A stretch of DNA of 52,793 bases from Sphingopyxis sp. KK2 (GTDB lineage Bacteria > Pseudomonadota > Alphaproteobacteria > Sphingomonadales > Sphingomonadaceae), in assembly GCF_001990265.1 (NCBI RefSeq), contig NZ_LYVN01000012.1, positions 1-52,793 of the forward strand, written 5' to 3'. A program made the position numbers and the translations under genes. Below the pieces are notes generated by a model. That model was not told where the DNA came from and made no database searches. It saw only the letters and a list, made by a program, of their open reading frames with translations. Shown here piece by piece: positions 33,870 to 41,835 of this stretch. The stretch's first letter is position 1. Each line of letters begins with the position of its first letter.

Positions 33870-33978
33870 AGGGCAGGACAGGTCGTCGAATGTCCGCTCG
33901 CGAAATGTATCGCTGTAAAGCCGACCGACCGCAAACGGCCAGACCCAGTTGTTCAGAGCATTCGCACCGAGATCGCTT

Positions 33979-34587
33979 TTAACCAAAATCGGCTAGAAGG
34001 AATGATACCGCGACAGCCAGCATGATTGCCGCAAACACGCGGCGAACGGCCTTGGTACGCCGCGGGTCGGATAGCCAGTCATGTGCCCAGCTTCCCGCGA
34101 TAACGATCGACAGGTGGATGGATGTTGCGATGGCGACGCTGATCAACGACAGGATCAGCGCATTACGAATGCCGAGCGCCTCGCCATTAAGGAACTGCGG
34201 GGCCACCACGAGGAAGAAGATATAGGCCTTGGGGTTGAGGAGATTGATCAAGGCTCCGGTAGCAAAGGCGCGGCGAGGCGCACTCTGCGGCCGGATCGCT
34301 TGAGATCCATCGCCCGTGCCGTGCCAGGCTTCGATAGCGAGCCACAGCATCATTGCTGCGCCCGCGAAGCGAAGGATGTTCCAGAGTTCCGGGGCGGCTT
34401 GCAGCAATGCCGCCAGCCCCAAGGCTGCCAGAACGCCGTTCGCGAGCAGTCCCAGCGCGACGCCTGCGACGGCAGGCAGGCCGCAACGCCGGCCTTCGAT
34501 GGCGGCAAGCCCGGCGAGCCAGGCCATGTTCGGGCCGGGCGTCAACTCTATCAGCAGCACCGCAAGCGCAAACCCGATAATGTCCAA
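33979..34587 (-). CDS. LysE/RhtB-family exporter
   Basis: A 202-residue inner-membrane protein of about six helices with the family signature L-T-P-G-P-N at residues 15-20 and N-P-K-A in the middle loop. Members export amino acids or their analogues. The start is TTG at 34587 with GAGGGA about eight bases upstream. It begins 18 bases after the VIT gene and reads in the same direction, so it may belong to that operon. Confidence 0.88.
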   Translation of the reverse strand: MDIIGFALAVLLIELTPGPNMAWLAGLAAIEGRRCGLPAVAGVALGLLANGVLAALGLAALLQAAPELWNILRFAGAAMMLWLAIEAWHGTGDGSQAIRPQSAPRRAFATGALINLLNPKAYIFFLVVAPQFLNGEALGIRNALILSLISVAIATSIHLSIVIAGSWAHDWLSDPRRTKAVRRVFAAIMLAVAVSFLLADFG

Positions 34588-34605
34588 GCGCCTATTCCCT
34601 CGCGG

Positions 34606-35298
34606 TTAGACGGCAGTTCCGACCAGTCGCCCGATTCCTGCCGTCAGCGCCATGGCGAGAGCTCCCCAGAAGACGACGCGCGCGACAGGCTTCAACGGCC
34701 TCGATCCTCCCGCCGTTGCCCCAACCCATCCGAGCAGAGCAAGAAAGAGGAGCGATGCAACCGCCTCGCCGGGCACAAGCCAGTCGTGTGGGAGCATCGC
34801 TGCCGCCAGCACAGGGAGCAGGGCGCCCAGTGTGAAGGTCCCGGCCGAGGTGAACGCTGCAGTGATCGGCCGCGCCGCTGTCATGTCGGTGATATGGAGT
34901 TCGTCGCGGGCGTGGGTGCTGAGCGCATCGAACGCCGTCATCTGAGTGGCGACGGTTCTGGCGACATCGGCATCGACGCCCCGTGCTCGATAGATGCCGG
35001 CAAGTTCCTCAAGTTCAGCCTCCGGGTCTGTGGCCAGCTCGAGCCGTTCGCGTTCGAGGTCCGATCGCTCGGTGTCCGACTGCGAGCTCACCGACACATA
35101 TTCTCCGGCGGCCATCGACATCGCGCCCGCGACAAGCCCGGCAATTCCCGAGACGAGAATCGCAGAGCGCGGGGCGCCCGATGCGGCGACGCCCATGATG
35201 AGGCTTGCGGTCGAAACGATGCCGTCATTGGCACCGAGCACGGCGGCTCGCAGCCAGCCGATGCGCGACACAAGATGGCTTTCGCGGTGGCTTCTCAT
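34606..35298 (-). CDS. VIT1/CCC1-family iron/manganese transporter
   Basis: A 230-residue membrane protein. The N-terminal L-R-A-A-V-L-G-A-N-D-G-I-V-S-T-A-S-L and S-M-A-A-G-E-Y-V-S-V-S-S-Q are the conserved helix-1 and metal-path motifs of VIT transporters. A charged cytoplasmic segment with many Glu residues (E-R-E-R-L-E-L, then E-A-E-L-E-E-L) matches the metal-binding domain. It moves Fe(II) or Mn(II) out of the cytoplasm. Its start overlaps the upstream LuxR-type gene by four bases. Confidence 0.92.
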   Translation of the reverse strand: MRSHRESHLVSRIGWLRAAVLGANDGIVSTASLIMGVAASGAPRSAILVSGIAGLVAGAMSMAAGEYVSVSSQSDTERSDLERERLELATDPEAELEELAGIYRARGVDADVARTVATQMTAFDALSTHARDELHITDMTAARPITAAFTSAGTFTLGALLPVLAAAMLPHDWLVPGEAVASLLFLALLGWVGATAGGSRPLKPVARVVFWGALAMALTAGIGRLVGTAV

Positions 35299-35828
35299 CC
35301 ATTGTTCCCCTGCAGTTTGGCTCCGGCCGGTTCGATCGCATCGCCGTCGACAAGGTCTTCGACCATCAGGGCCATCAGGCCGACTTGCGAATGGACTCCG
35401 GCCTTGGCGTAGATACGCGCGAGTTGCGCCCGGATCGTCCCCGACGCCGCGCCGCGGAGGTGCGCAATCTCGGCGGCATCGAAGCCCTTGAGCGCGAAGA
35501 GCGCGACATCCGCCTCGGCGGCAGTCAGTTGCCAGTCGAGAAACCGCTGCCGGACAAGGTCCGACATGGCGCCGCGCGCCGCCGCGACCGCCGTCTCGTC
35601 AAGTCGCGCGCGAAGGATCAGCCAGCGCAGCTGGAGAGCGCCGAAGCCGACCCCGGCAAGAAGCGCGACGGTCGCGCCGGTTTCGACGAGCAGGTGCATG
35701 CTCCAGCCATCGTCCAGGATGTCGCCAGCGACGTCGGCGATGAAGAAAATGGTCGCCAGGGTCTGGAGGATCACCAAAAAGGTGGTCGCGACCGCCCGGC
35801 GTTCCAGCGATCTTCTTCGTTCCTGCAT
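35295..35828 (-). CDS. Membrane-anchored LuxR-type HTH protein
   Basis: A 177-residue protein with two hydrophobic segments (about 17-38 and 49-72) and a C-terminal LuxR-type HTH: L-T-A-A-E-A-D-V-A-L-F-A-L-K-G, then A-E-I-A-H-L-R-G and T-I-R-A-Q-L-A-R-I-Y-A-K-A-G-V. There is no receiver or autoinducer domain, so the signal is probably sensed in or near the membrane. It sits between cytochrome b561 and the VIT transporter in one operon and is a likely local regulator of iron/manganese handling. Confidence 0.8.
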   Translation of the reverse strand: MQERRRSLERRAVATTFLVILQTLATIFFIADVAGDILDDGWSMHLLVETGATVALLAGVGFGALQLRWLILRARLDETAVAAARGAMSDLVRQRFLDWQLTAAEADVALFALKGFDAAEIAHLRGAASGTIRAQLARIYAKAGVHSQVGLMALMVEDLVDGDAIEPAGAKLQGNNG

Positions 35829-35837
35829 GGCCAATGT

Positions 35838-36491
35838 TTACGCGCGGCCGGGCAACATAGCCAACAGGATTTCCCGGCCACTGCGGCGCGTCTCGAAGGC
35901 CACCCCGGCGATATGCAGTGCGATGAGAATGTAGAGCAGATTGACGGCCGTTTCGTGGACTTCCTCCCACACGCCGTCCTCGCCGCCTTCGCCCTCATCA
36001 TCGTCGTCATGATCGCCCTGTTCTACGGCCAGTTGCCGGCTGACCTCGCCTGACAGCGCGGCTCGATCGAGAAAAGCCGTCGAAGGAGGCTCCCCCATAG
36101 CTATGCCGCTGGCGATGATGACGCCGAGCATGCTCCAGATTGCATAGACCATCAGCGCGCCGAGCGGGTTGTGCGAGCGATGAACCTCCTTTTTGCCGAC
36201 CCTGATATCGCGCAGGTGGGCGAGTGCCCGGCGGGGGCTCGGGGGAAAGGCCGAGTAGCGAGCTTCGGGCGGTCCTATCATTCCCCACAGCAGGCGAAGA
36301 GCGAGGATGGCGGCCAGTGCATAGCCGACCCAGATATGCACGCCCGACCCTTCTTCGGTGAATAGCGCGTTGGCGATGATGGCGGTAACGATCGACCAGT
36401 GGGTTATTTTCACGACAGGGTCCCAGCTACGACGCGAGCGAACAGGTCTGTCGGCAAATTCTTCGGCATCGAAACGGGGCGAGTAAGTCAT
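35838..36491 (-). CDS. Cytochrome b561-like membrane protein
   Basis: A 217-residue di-heme b-type cytochrome. W-D-P-V-V-K-I-T-H-W-S provides the first heme His; others lie in S-G-V-H-I-W-V-G-Y, R-S-H-N-P-L-G-A and the last helix L-H-I-A-G-V. An unusual acidic loop (Q-G-D-H-D-D-D-D-E-G-E-G-G-E-D) sits before the last helix and could bind metal. It is the first gene of an operon followed by the membrane LuxR-type protein and the VIT transporter, which suggests coupling of electron transfer with metal transport. Confidence 0.87.
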   Translation of the reverse strand: MTYSPRFDAEEFADRPVRSRRSWDPVVKITHWSIVTAIIANALFTEEGSGVHIWVGYALAAILALRLLWGMIGPPEARYSAFPPSPRRALAHLRDIRVGKKEVHRSHNPLGALMVYAIWSMLGVIIASGIAMGEPPSTAFLDRAALSGEVSRQLAVEQGDHDDDDEGEGGEDGVWEEVHETAVNLLYILIALHIAGVAFETRRSGREILLAMLPGRA

Positions 36492-36555
36492 GATCTTTTC
36501 CTTCGCTATTGGGAGGATGTGACCATCGTTAAAGTCGCTTGGCCATCGGCGAACC

Positions 36556-36588
36556 GCTTATGAGCGCAGGCATAAGCATCTGCTTATG
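36556..36588. promoter_or_regulatory. Three alternating half-sites upstream of cytochrome b561
   Basis: GCTTATG (36556-36562), CATAAGC (36571-36577) and GCTTATG (36582-36588). The last two form a perfect dyad with a 4-base centre. The group lies 65-97 bases before the cytochrome gene. No T run follows, so it is an operator candidate rather than a terminator. Confidence 0.5.
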
Positions 36589-36686
36589 TCGAGAGAGTCA
36601 TTGGGCGCTACAAATCGGCGACATTTTGTCCCATTCACGCCTATGGCTCTTCAAATCCGACCGTCGCCTCTCGGCCACTTCCGGCG

Positions 36687-37448
36687 TTACGCTCCCGGAA
36701 TTCCGGCGAGTTCGGCTGGCGTGACGACAGGTTCGTTCCGGTCCTTCCGTTCCGAATAGCGGTCCACGAGCTGGTCGGCATGGCCACGCGTCAGGACGGT
36801 GAAACGCGCCAGCTCTTCGGCGACGTCGACGATCCGGTCATAGTAGCTCGATGGCAGCATCCGGCCGGCCTCGTCAAACTCCTGATAGGCCTTGGCGACG
36901 CTCGACTGGTTGGGAATGGTGATCATCCGTATCCAGCGTCCGAGGATGCGCAGCGTGTTGACGCTGTTGAAGGATTGCGACCCTGCGGACACCTGCATCA
37001 CAGCGAGCGTCCGACCCTGCGTCGGGCGGAGGCCCTTGTAGGCGAGCGGCAGATGGTCGATCTGGGCCTTCATGATCCCGGTGATCTGTCCGTGACGCTC
37101 TGGGCTGCACCAGACTTGCCCTTCGGACCAGAGCGAATGCTGCCTCAGTTCCTCGACCGCCGGATGATCGTCGTCTGCGACCTGGTCGGGCAGCGGCAGG
37201 TCAGACGGATCGAATATGCGTGTCTCGCAGCCGAAGAGCTGCAGCAGTCGCGCGGTTTCCTCGACGACGAGCCGGGAGTAGGAGCGCTCGCGCAAGCTAC
37301 CGTAGAGGAGCAGGATGCGCGGTGCCGGATGGAGAGGGCCGAGACCGAGGGCCGGCTGCCGGCGCAGATATTCGGGGCTGAGCGCCGGAAAATGGTCGGT
37401 GTCGACAAGCGCGCGCAGGCGCGTGAGGGTTGGGTCTGTCATGGTCAT
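36687..37448 (-). CDS. arsH: ArsH organoarsenical oxidase
   Basis: A 253-residue NADPH-dependent FMN protein. [19 protein letters not shown] is the flavodoxin-like FMN-binding loop of ArsH; C-S-P-E-R-H-G, then K-A-Q-I-D-H-L-P, and [17 protein letters not shown] are also family features. It oxidises trivalent organoarsenicals (for example methylarsenite) to less toxic pentavalent forms. It overlaps the Acr3 gene by four bases and ends the ars operon. Confidence 0.95.
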   Translation of the reverse strand: MTMTDPTLTRLRALVDTDHFPALSPEYLRRQPALGLGPLHPAPRILLLYGSLRERSYSRLVVEETARLLQLFGCETRIFDPSDLPLPDQVADDDHPAVEELRQHSLWSEGQVWCSPERHGQITGIMKAQIDHLPLAYKGLRPTQGRTLAVMQVSAGSQSFNSVNTLRILGRWIRMITIPNQSSVAKAYQEFDEAGRMLPSSYYDRIVDVAEELARFTVLTRGHADQLVDRYSERKDRNEPVVTPAELAGIPGA

Positions 37449-38509
37449 GCTTCCGACGGAGTGCTTGCGGGAAACCAGCGGTGCCCGAGGCGAAATGCCA
37501 CGCCGACGAGGAGGATGAGGACGGGAACCTCGACGAGCGGGCCGATCACTGCCGCGAAGGCGACGGGCGAGGCGAGGCCGAAGGCGGCAATCGCGACCGC
37601 GATCGCGAGCTCGAAATTGTTGCCCGCAGCGGTGAAGGCGACCGCAGTCGTGCGCGGGTAATCGGCCTCGATGAGCTTGCCCATCCAGAAGCTGATAAGG
37701 AACTGGACAACGAAATAGATCGTAAGCGGGATCGCGATGCGGACCACGTCGCCAGGGATCGTCACGATCTCACCACCCTTCAGGCTGAACATGGCGACGA
37801 TGGTGAACAGCAGCGCGACGAGCGTGATCGGCGCGATCTTGGGCAGGAAGCGGTTCTCGTACCAGTCGTTGCCCTTCGTGCGGGTGAGGATATTGCGCGT
37901 CACATATCCGGCGAGGAACGGGATGCCGAGATAGACGAGCACCGCTTCCGCGATCGTCCAGAAGTTTACGTCGATGACGCTGCCTTCTAGCCCGAACAGC
38001 GGCGGGAGCACCGCGAGGAAGAACCAGGCGTAGACGCTGAAGAAGAGGATCTGGAAGATCGAGTTGAAGGCGACCAGTGCCGCGACATATTGATTGTCGC
38101 CCTTGGCGAGCTGGTTCCACACGATCACCATCGCGATGCAGCGCGCGAGGCCGATCAGGATTAGGCCAGTCATATACTCGGGCTTGTCTGAGAGGAAGAT
38201 GACTGCCAGCGTGAACATCAGCACCGGACCGATGATCCAGTTCTGGATGAGCGAGATGGCGAGCACGCGCCTGTCGTCGAACACGCGCGGGAGTTCGTCA
38301 TAGCGAACGCGGGCGAGCGGCGGGTACATCATGAGGATCAGCCCGATCGCGATCGGGATATTGGTCGTTCCCACCGACAGGGCGTCGATCGCGCCGGGCA
38401 GACCTTCGAATATCGTGCCCAAGAGTACGCCCAGCGCCATCGCGAGGAAAATCCAGAGCATCAGGTAGCGGTCGAGGAACGACAGCCGTTCCTTCTTGAT
38501 CTCAGCCAT
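37445..38509 (-). CDS. acr3: Acr3-type arsenite permease
   Basis: A 354-residue inner-membrane protein with about ten helices. [27 protein letters not shown] (the essential Cys in helix 4) and [16 protein letters not shown] are Acr3 signatures. It exports As(III) as an antiporter. It starts three bases after arsC and overlaps arsH, so the transcription order is arsR-arsC-acr3-arsH. Confidence 0.95.
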   Translation of the reverse strand: MAEIKKERLSFLDRYLMLWIFLAMALGVLLGTIFEGLPGAIDALSVGTTNIPIAIGLILMMYPPLARVRYDELPRVFDDRRVLAISLIQNWIIGPVLMFTLAVIFLSDKPEYMTGLILIGLARCIAMVIVWNQLAKGDNQYVAALVAFNSIFQILFFSVYAWFFLAVLPPLFGLEGSVIDVNFWTIAEAVLVYLGIPFLAGYVTRNILTRTKGNDWYENRFLPKIAPITLVALLFTIVAMFSLKGGEIVTIPGDVVRIAIPLTIYFVVQFLISFWMGKLIEADYPRTTAVAFTAAGNNFELAIAVAIAAFGLASPVAFAAVIGPLVEVPVLILLVGVAFRLGHRWFPASTPSEA

Positions 38510-38512
38510 CGC

Positions 38513-38941
38513 TTAATCGCCGACGCGATTGCCGGCGGCGTCGACGACGGGCTGGCCGTCCTCCCTACTAAAGACGCCGAGCTGCGTGGCCGGAAGGATG
38601 TCGAGCACGGCCTCTGAGGGTCGACAGAGCCTGACCCCGAGCGGTGAGACAACGAGCGGGCGGTTGATCAGGACCGGATGCGCCATCATCGCATCGATGA
38701 GTTCGGCATCGCCGAGCGCCGGATCTTCAAGGCCGAGTTCGGCATAGGGGGTGCCTTTTTCGCGAAGAAGATCGCGGGGCGTCAGCCCGGCGCGCGCGAT
38801 CAGCTGTTCGAGCAGGACGCGAGATGGCGGCGTCTTCAGATATTCGACGACGTGTGGTTCGATCCCGGCGTTGCGGATCAGCCCGAGGGTGTTGCGCGAC
38901 GTGCCGCAGTCGGGATTGTGATAGATGATGATATCGGTCAC
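38513..38941 (-). CDS. arsC: Glutaredoxin-coupled arsenate reductase
   Basis: A 142-residue ArsC of the glutaredoxin type. N-P-D-C-G-T-S-R-N-T holds catalytic Cys12, and H-P-V-L-I-N-R-P-L-V with the conserved arginine follows, then V-R-L-C-R-P-S-E. It reduces As(V) to As(III), which Acr3 expels. The start is GTG at 38941 with AAGGAA about nine bases upstream. A longer frame covering the arsR end is not credible. Spacing to arsR is 14 bases. Confidence 0.94.
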   Translation of the reverse strand: MTDIIIYHNPDCGTSRNTLGLIRNAGIEPHVVEYLKTPPSRVLLEQLIARAGLTPRDLLREKGTPYAELGLEDPALGDAELIDAMMAHPVLINRPLVVSPLGVRLCRPSEAVLDILPATQLGVFSREDGQPVVDAAGNRVGD

Positions 38942-38955
38942 GGCCTTGGCTTCCT

Positions 38956-39285
38956 TCAGCAGCAGGCGAGTTCGGCGAGCAAGGGCTCGCATAGCTCGGC
39001 GCGACCCTGGCAACAGTCCTTGGCGAGGAAGAGCATAAGGCCGCGAAGCGCATTGATGTCGGGGCGCTGGATGAATTGGCGTCCGCACTTTTCCGACTGA
39101 ACGAGCCCAGCCTTGGCGAGGACGGCAAGGTGGGTCGAGAAGGTGCTCTGCGTCAGTCCCGACTGTTCGACGAGCTGTCCTGTCGAAAGACCTTCGGGTT
39201 CATGTTGCACGAGCAGGCGGAACGCATCGAGCCGCGTCGGATGTGCGAGTGCGGCAAGGGCGAGCAGGGCGGCATCATTGTTCAT
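38956..39285 (-). CDS. arsR: Arsenic-responsive ArsR repressor
   Basis: A 109-residue winged-helix repressor. A-L-A-H-P-T-R-L-D-A-F-R-L-L and the recognition helix L-T-Q-S-T-F-S-T-H-L-A-V-L are clear. The C-terminal end is Cys-rich (D-C-C-Q-G-R-A-E-L-C, ending A-C-C), a likely As(III) site of the C-terminal ArsR subgroup rather than the helix-3 type of E. coli. Two direct-repeat operators lie immediately upstream. It is the first gene of the ars operon. Confidence 0.94.
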   Translation of the reverse strand: MNNDAALLALAALAHPTRLDAFRLLVQHEPEGLSTGQLVEQSGLTQSTFSTHLAVLAKAGLVQSEKCGRQFIQRPDINALRGLMLFLAKDCCQGRAELCEPLLAELACC

Positions 39286-39287
39286 GT

Positions 39288-39308
39288 ATCGGAATTATCC
39301 GATGGGTT
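39288..39308. promoter_or_regulatory. ArsR operator 1
   Basis: A dyad of ATCGGA and TCCGAT around ATTA/TAAT, followed by GGGTT. It begins three bases upstream of the arsR start codon. Confidence 0.65.
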
Positions 39309-39325
39309 CGTACGGGTCAAGACCA

Positions 39326-39346
39326 ATCGTATTTTTCCGATGGGTT
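39326..39346. promoter_or_regulatory. ArsR operator 2
   Basis: The second copy shares ATCG and the block TCCGATGGGTT with operator 1, 38 bases away in the same orientation. It lies between arsR and the divergent acetyltransferase gene, so it could serve both. Confidence 0.6.
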
Positions 39347-39443
39347 GTCTCGGTCTTCTCGCGCTCCGTCTGGGCAGGGTGCGTTGATCGTCCGACCGCG
39401 GCAGGTCAGTGTGTCCAGATCCCGATTTTGAAGTGATGCAGAT

Positions 39444-39929
39444 ATGGATGTTCGTCAGATAGTCTTGGGAGACGCGCCAGCGGTTCAGGCCATCTACGCA
39501 CCCTATGTAACTTCCACCACGATCTCGTTCGAGGAAGTGCCGCCCGATGTCGCGGAGATGGAAAGACGCATCGCCGCCATTCTGCTCAAATATCCCTATC
39601 TTGTAGCCGAAGTTGACGGGCAGGTTGTCGGTTACGCCTACGCTAGCGAGCACAGGACTCGCGCAGCATACCGTACATCCGTCGATGTCACTGTCTATGT
39701 GGCGCCCGGCGCACAGCGGAGCGGGGTGGCGCGCCGCTTGTATTCCAGTTTGCTGCCTACCGCGGCGAACATGGGCTATCACGCCGCATTTGCGGGCATT
39801 GCGCTGCCAAATGACGCGAGCGTCGGGCTGCACGAAGCAATGGGCTTTGAACCGATAGGCATCTACCGCGAGGTCGGACGAAAATTTGATGCTTGGCACG
39901 ATGTCGGTTGGTGGCAACGACTGTTGTGA
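39444..39929 (+). CDS. ArsN1/phosphinothricin-type N-acetyltransferase
   Basis: A 161-residue GNAT enzyme. T-T-I-S-F-E-E-V-P, L-V-A-E-V-D-G-Q-V-V-G-Y-A-Y-A, then Y-R-T-S-V-D-V-T-V-Y-V and Q-R-S-G-V-A-R-R-L-Y (acetyl-CoA loop), then I-A-L-P-N-D-A-S-V-G-L-H-E-A-M-G-F follow the PAT/Bar pattern. In ars loci this family includes ArsN1, which acetylates the arsenic antibiotic arsinothricin. Its divergent position from arsR with a shared operator region supports that reading over plain phosphinothricin resistance. No experiment in the sequence can tell the two apart. Confidence 0.8.
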   Translation: MDVRQIVLGDAPAVQAIYAPYVTSTTISFEEVPPDVAEMERRIAAILLKYPYLVAEVDGQVVGYAYASEHRTRAAYRTSVDVTVYVAPGAQRSGVARRLYSSLLPTAANMGYHAAFAGIALPNDASVGLHEAMGFEPIGIYREVGRKFDAWHDVGWWQRLL

Positions 39930-40237
39930 ATGATCCGGAGGCGGCGCACGCGGTTGAATCTGGTTTCTGTCGTAGCAGGCTGGCGAACACCGAATGGCCA
40001 CTTTTCGCATTTTTTGCACAGAAGCGGACCGTCCCAAATCGGCCAAGCCCGGGAGATCACCCGACACTCACCGCATGTTGTTCAACTCGCCGTATCCTCA
40101 TCGTGAAGTCGTTTCTCCTCAAGCTGCGACCTTCGCGCTCACCGTCGGATATCGTCCGCCGCGTCACATACCGAAGTCTGGAAAATCCGACGGTTTGTGG
40201 CCCGCTTCGATTGCGACGAAGCGGGCAACGTGAGGTC
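39930..40237. other. Intergenic region with hydrolase terminator
   Basis: About 310 bases between convergent genes. Only the hairpin at 40200-40226 is recognised. Confidence 0.5.
40200..40226 (-). terminator. Hairpin after alpha/beta hydrolase
   Basis: GCCCGCTTCG pairs perfectly with CGAAGCGGGC around a 7-base loop, 12 bases after the stop. No T run. Confidence 0.55.
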
Positions 40238-40951
40238 CTAGTTGTCGTTCTCGACGGTCGCCGCGACCGCTTCCAGGATGACGTCGGCCACCTCTTCCGG
40301 CTTCGAGAGAAGGCTGAGATGCCCCGCCTTCAACTCGACGGTCCTTGCCTTCATGGCGGCCGCAAGTTCGCGCTCCAGAGCGACGCTAACGATGCGATCC
40401 TCTGTCGAGACGATGTAGTGGGTCGGACGCGTTTCCCACGCTGCCTTCGTGATCTTGTCACTGAAGGTGCTTGCGGCGAGCGGCGGCTGAACCACGGCCA
40501 ATGTTCGTGCCTCGATCTCCGGCAAATCCTGTGCGACGTCGGAAATCCAGCCTTCGACGTTGAGCTTCAGAAAGCCGGAACCGTCGTTGTCGATGTGGCT
40601 CAGTGCGGGTGGCGCATCGTGCCGACCGACCTGCTCGCCCACTGTTTCGCCGGCCTTCGGCGCAAAGGCCGCGACGAACACCATCGACTTCACCTTGGGA
40701 TCGTTGCCGGCCTCGGTAATGACGGCACCGCCCCAGCTGTGGCCTACCAGAACAATCGGGCCATCGATCGCGTCGATCGCACGCCTGGTTGCCGCCACAT
40801 CGTCGGCGAGCGACGTTGTGGGGTTCTGCACCGCTATAACCGGGACTTTTTTGGCGAGCAGAAATGGAATTACCCGGCTCCAGCTCGAACCATCTGCCCA
40901 AGCGCCATGAACGAGTATGACGGTCGGTGCCGCCTGCGAATGGTCACTCAT
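40238..40951 (-). CDS. Alpha/beta hydrolase (Ser nucleophile)
   Basis: A 237-residue hydrolase. V-I-L-V-H-G-A-W-A-D-G-S-S-W is the oxyanion region, G-H-S-W-G-G the nucleophile elbow, and A-G-H-L-S-L-L-S-K-P the catalytic His. It resembles the salicylate-esterase-like proteins often annotated as alpha/beta hydrolases of unknown substrate. I chose the ATG at 40951 with AGGAG nine bases upstream; the frame is open further but the added part overlaps the pirin end and is not protein-like. Confidence 0.85.
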   Translation of the reverse strand: MSDHSQAAPTVILVHGAWADGSSWSRVIPFLLAKKVPVIAVQNPTTSLADDVAATRRAIDAIDGPIVLVGHSWGGAVITEAGNDPKVKSMVFVAAFAPKAGETVGEQVGRHDAPPALSHIDNDGSGFLKLNVEGWISDVAQDLPEIEARTLAVVQPPLAASTFSDKITKAAWETRPTHYIVSTEDRIVSVALERELAAAMKARTVELKAGHLSLLSKPEEVADVILEAVAATVENDN

Positions 40952-41024
40952 AACTTGATGCTCCTGCTCATTCTGGTCTGCTATCGGGAAAAGCTGCAAG
41001 CCCTCAGGCTGCGTTCCCTTTTCA

Positions 41025-41723
41025 TCAGGCGGCGTCGACGAGAACGATTTCGCTGTCCTCAATGGCAGTGACGCGCAGCACGTCGATATTGCTGATTGCG
41101 GCTCCGTCGCGGGCATTTACCCGGACGTCGTCGATCTGAACGGCGCCCTTGGCCGGGACGAGATAGGCCTTGCGGTCCTTGCCCAGCGGATATTCGGCGG
41201 TCTCGCCAGCCCGCAACGTGGCGCCGAGGACGCGGGCGTCGGTGCGGATCGGCAGCGCGTCATTGTCGTTGTGATAGCCCGAGGCGAGCGTCACGAATTT
41301 GCCCGACCGTTCGCCCTTGGGGAAGGGCTTGGCACCCCACTGCGGCGCTTCGCCGTCGCGGGTCGGCATGATCCAGATCTGGAAGATTTTCGTGGTGACA
41401 TCCTCGAGATTATATTCCGAATGGCGGATGCCGGTGCCGGCGCTCATGACCTGCACGTCGCCCGCTTCGGTGCGACCCTTGTTGCCGAGATTGTCCTGGT
41501 GCGTGATCGCGCCTTCCCGGACATAGGTGATGATTTCCATGTCGCGATGCGGATGCGGCGGAAAGCCGGTCTGCGGTTCGATCGTGTCGTCGTTCCAGAC
41601 GCGCAGATTGCCCCAGCTCGTGCGGGCGGGGTCGTGATAGCCGCCGAAAGAGAAATGATGCTTGGCATCGAGCCAGCCATGGTTGGCGCCGCCGAGGCTG
41701 TCGAAAGGTCGAAGTTCGATCAT
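41025..41723 (-). CDS. Pirin family protein
   Basis: A 232-residue bicupin. The Fe ligands of the N-terminal cupin are visible as H57-P-H59 in F-P-P-H-P-H-R-D-M-E, and H101/E103 in I-R-H-S-E-Y-N. Y-V-R-E-G-A-I-T-H-Q-D and V-Q-V-M-S-A-G-T-G-I complete the fold. Some pirins are quercetinases or redox-sensing regulators. GGAGA lies six bases before the ATG. It is divergent from a LysR-type gene 112 bases away, which probably controls it. Confidence 0.93.
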   Translation of the reverse strand: MIELRPFDSLGGANHGWLDAKHHFSFGGYHDPARTSWGNLRVWNDDTIEPQTGFPPHPHRDMEIITYVREGAITHQDNLGNKGRTEAGDVQVMSAGTGIRHSEYNLEDVTTKIFQIWIMPTRDGEAPQWGAKPFPKGERSGKFVTLASGYHNDNDALPIRTDARVLGATLRAGETAEYPLGKDRKAYLVPAKGAVQIDDVRVNARDGAAISNIDVLRVTAIEDSEIVLVDAA

Positions 41724-41835
41724 AGTCTGTCTCCAGGGCCGCACCGGGATGGCGGCCGATGGAGCTGATTTAGGCGTTGCGGCCATTCCCGTTCAGTGGG
41801 ATAAAACGCGGCAATATGTTCGAGGAAATGGAAAA

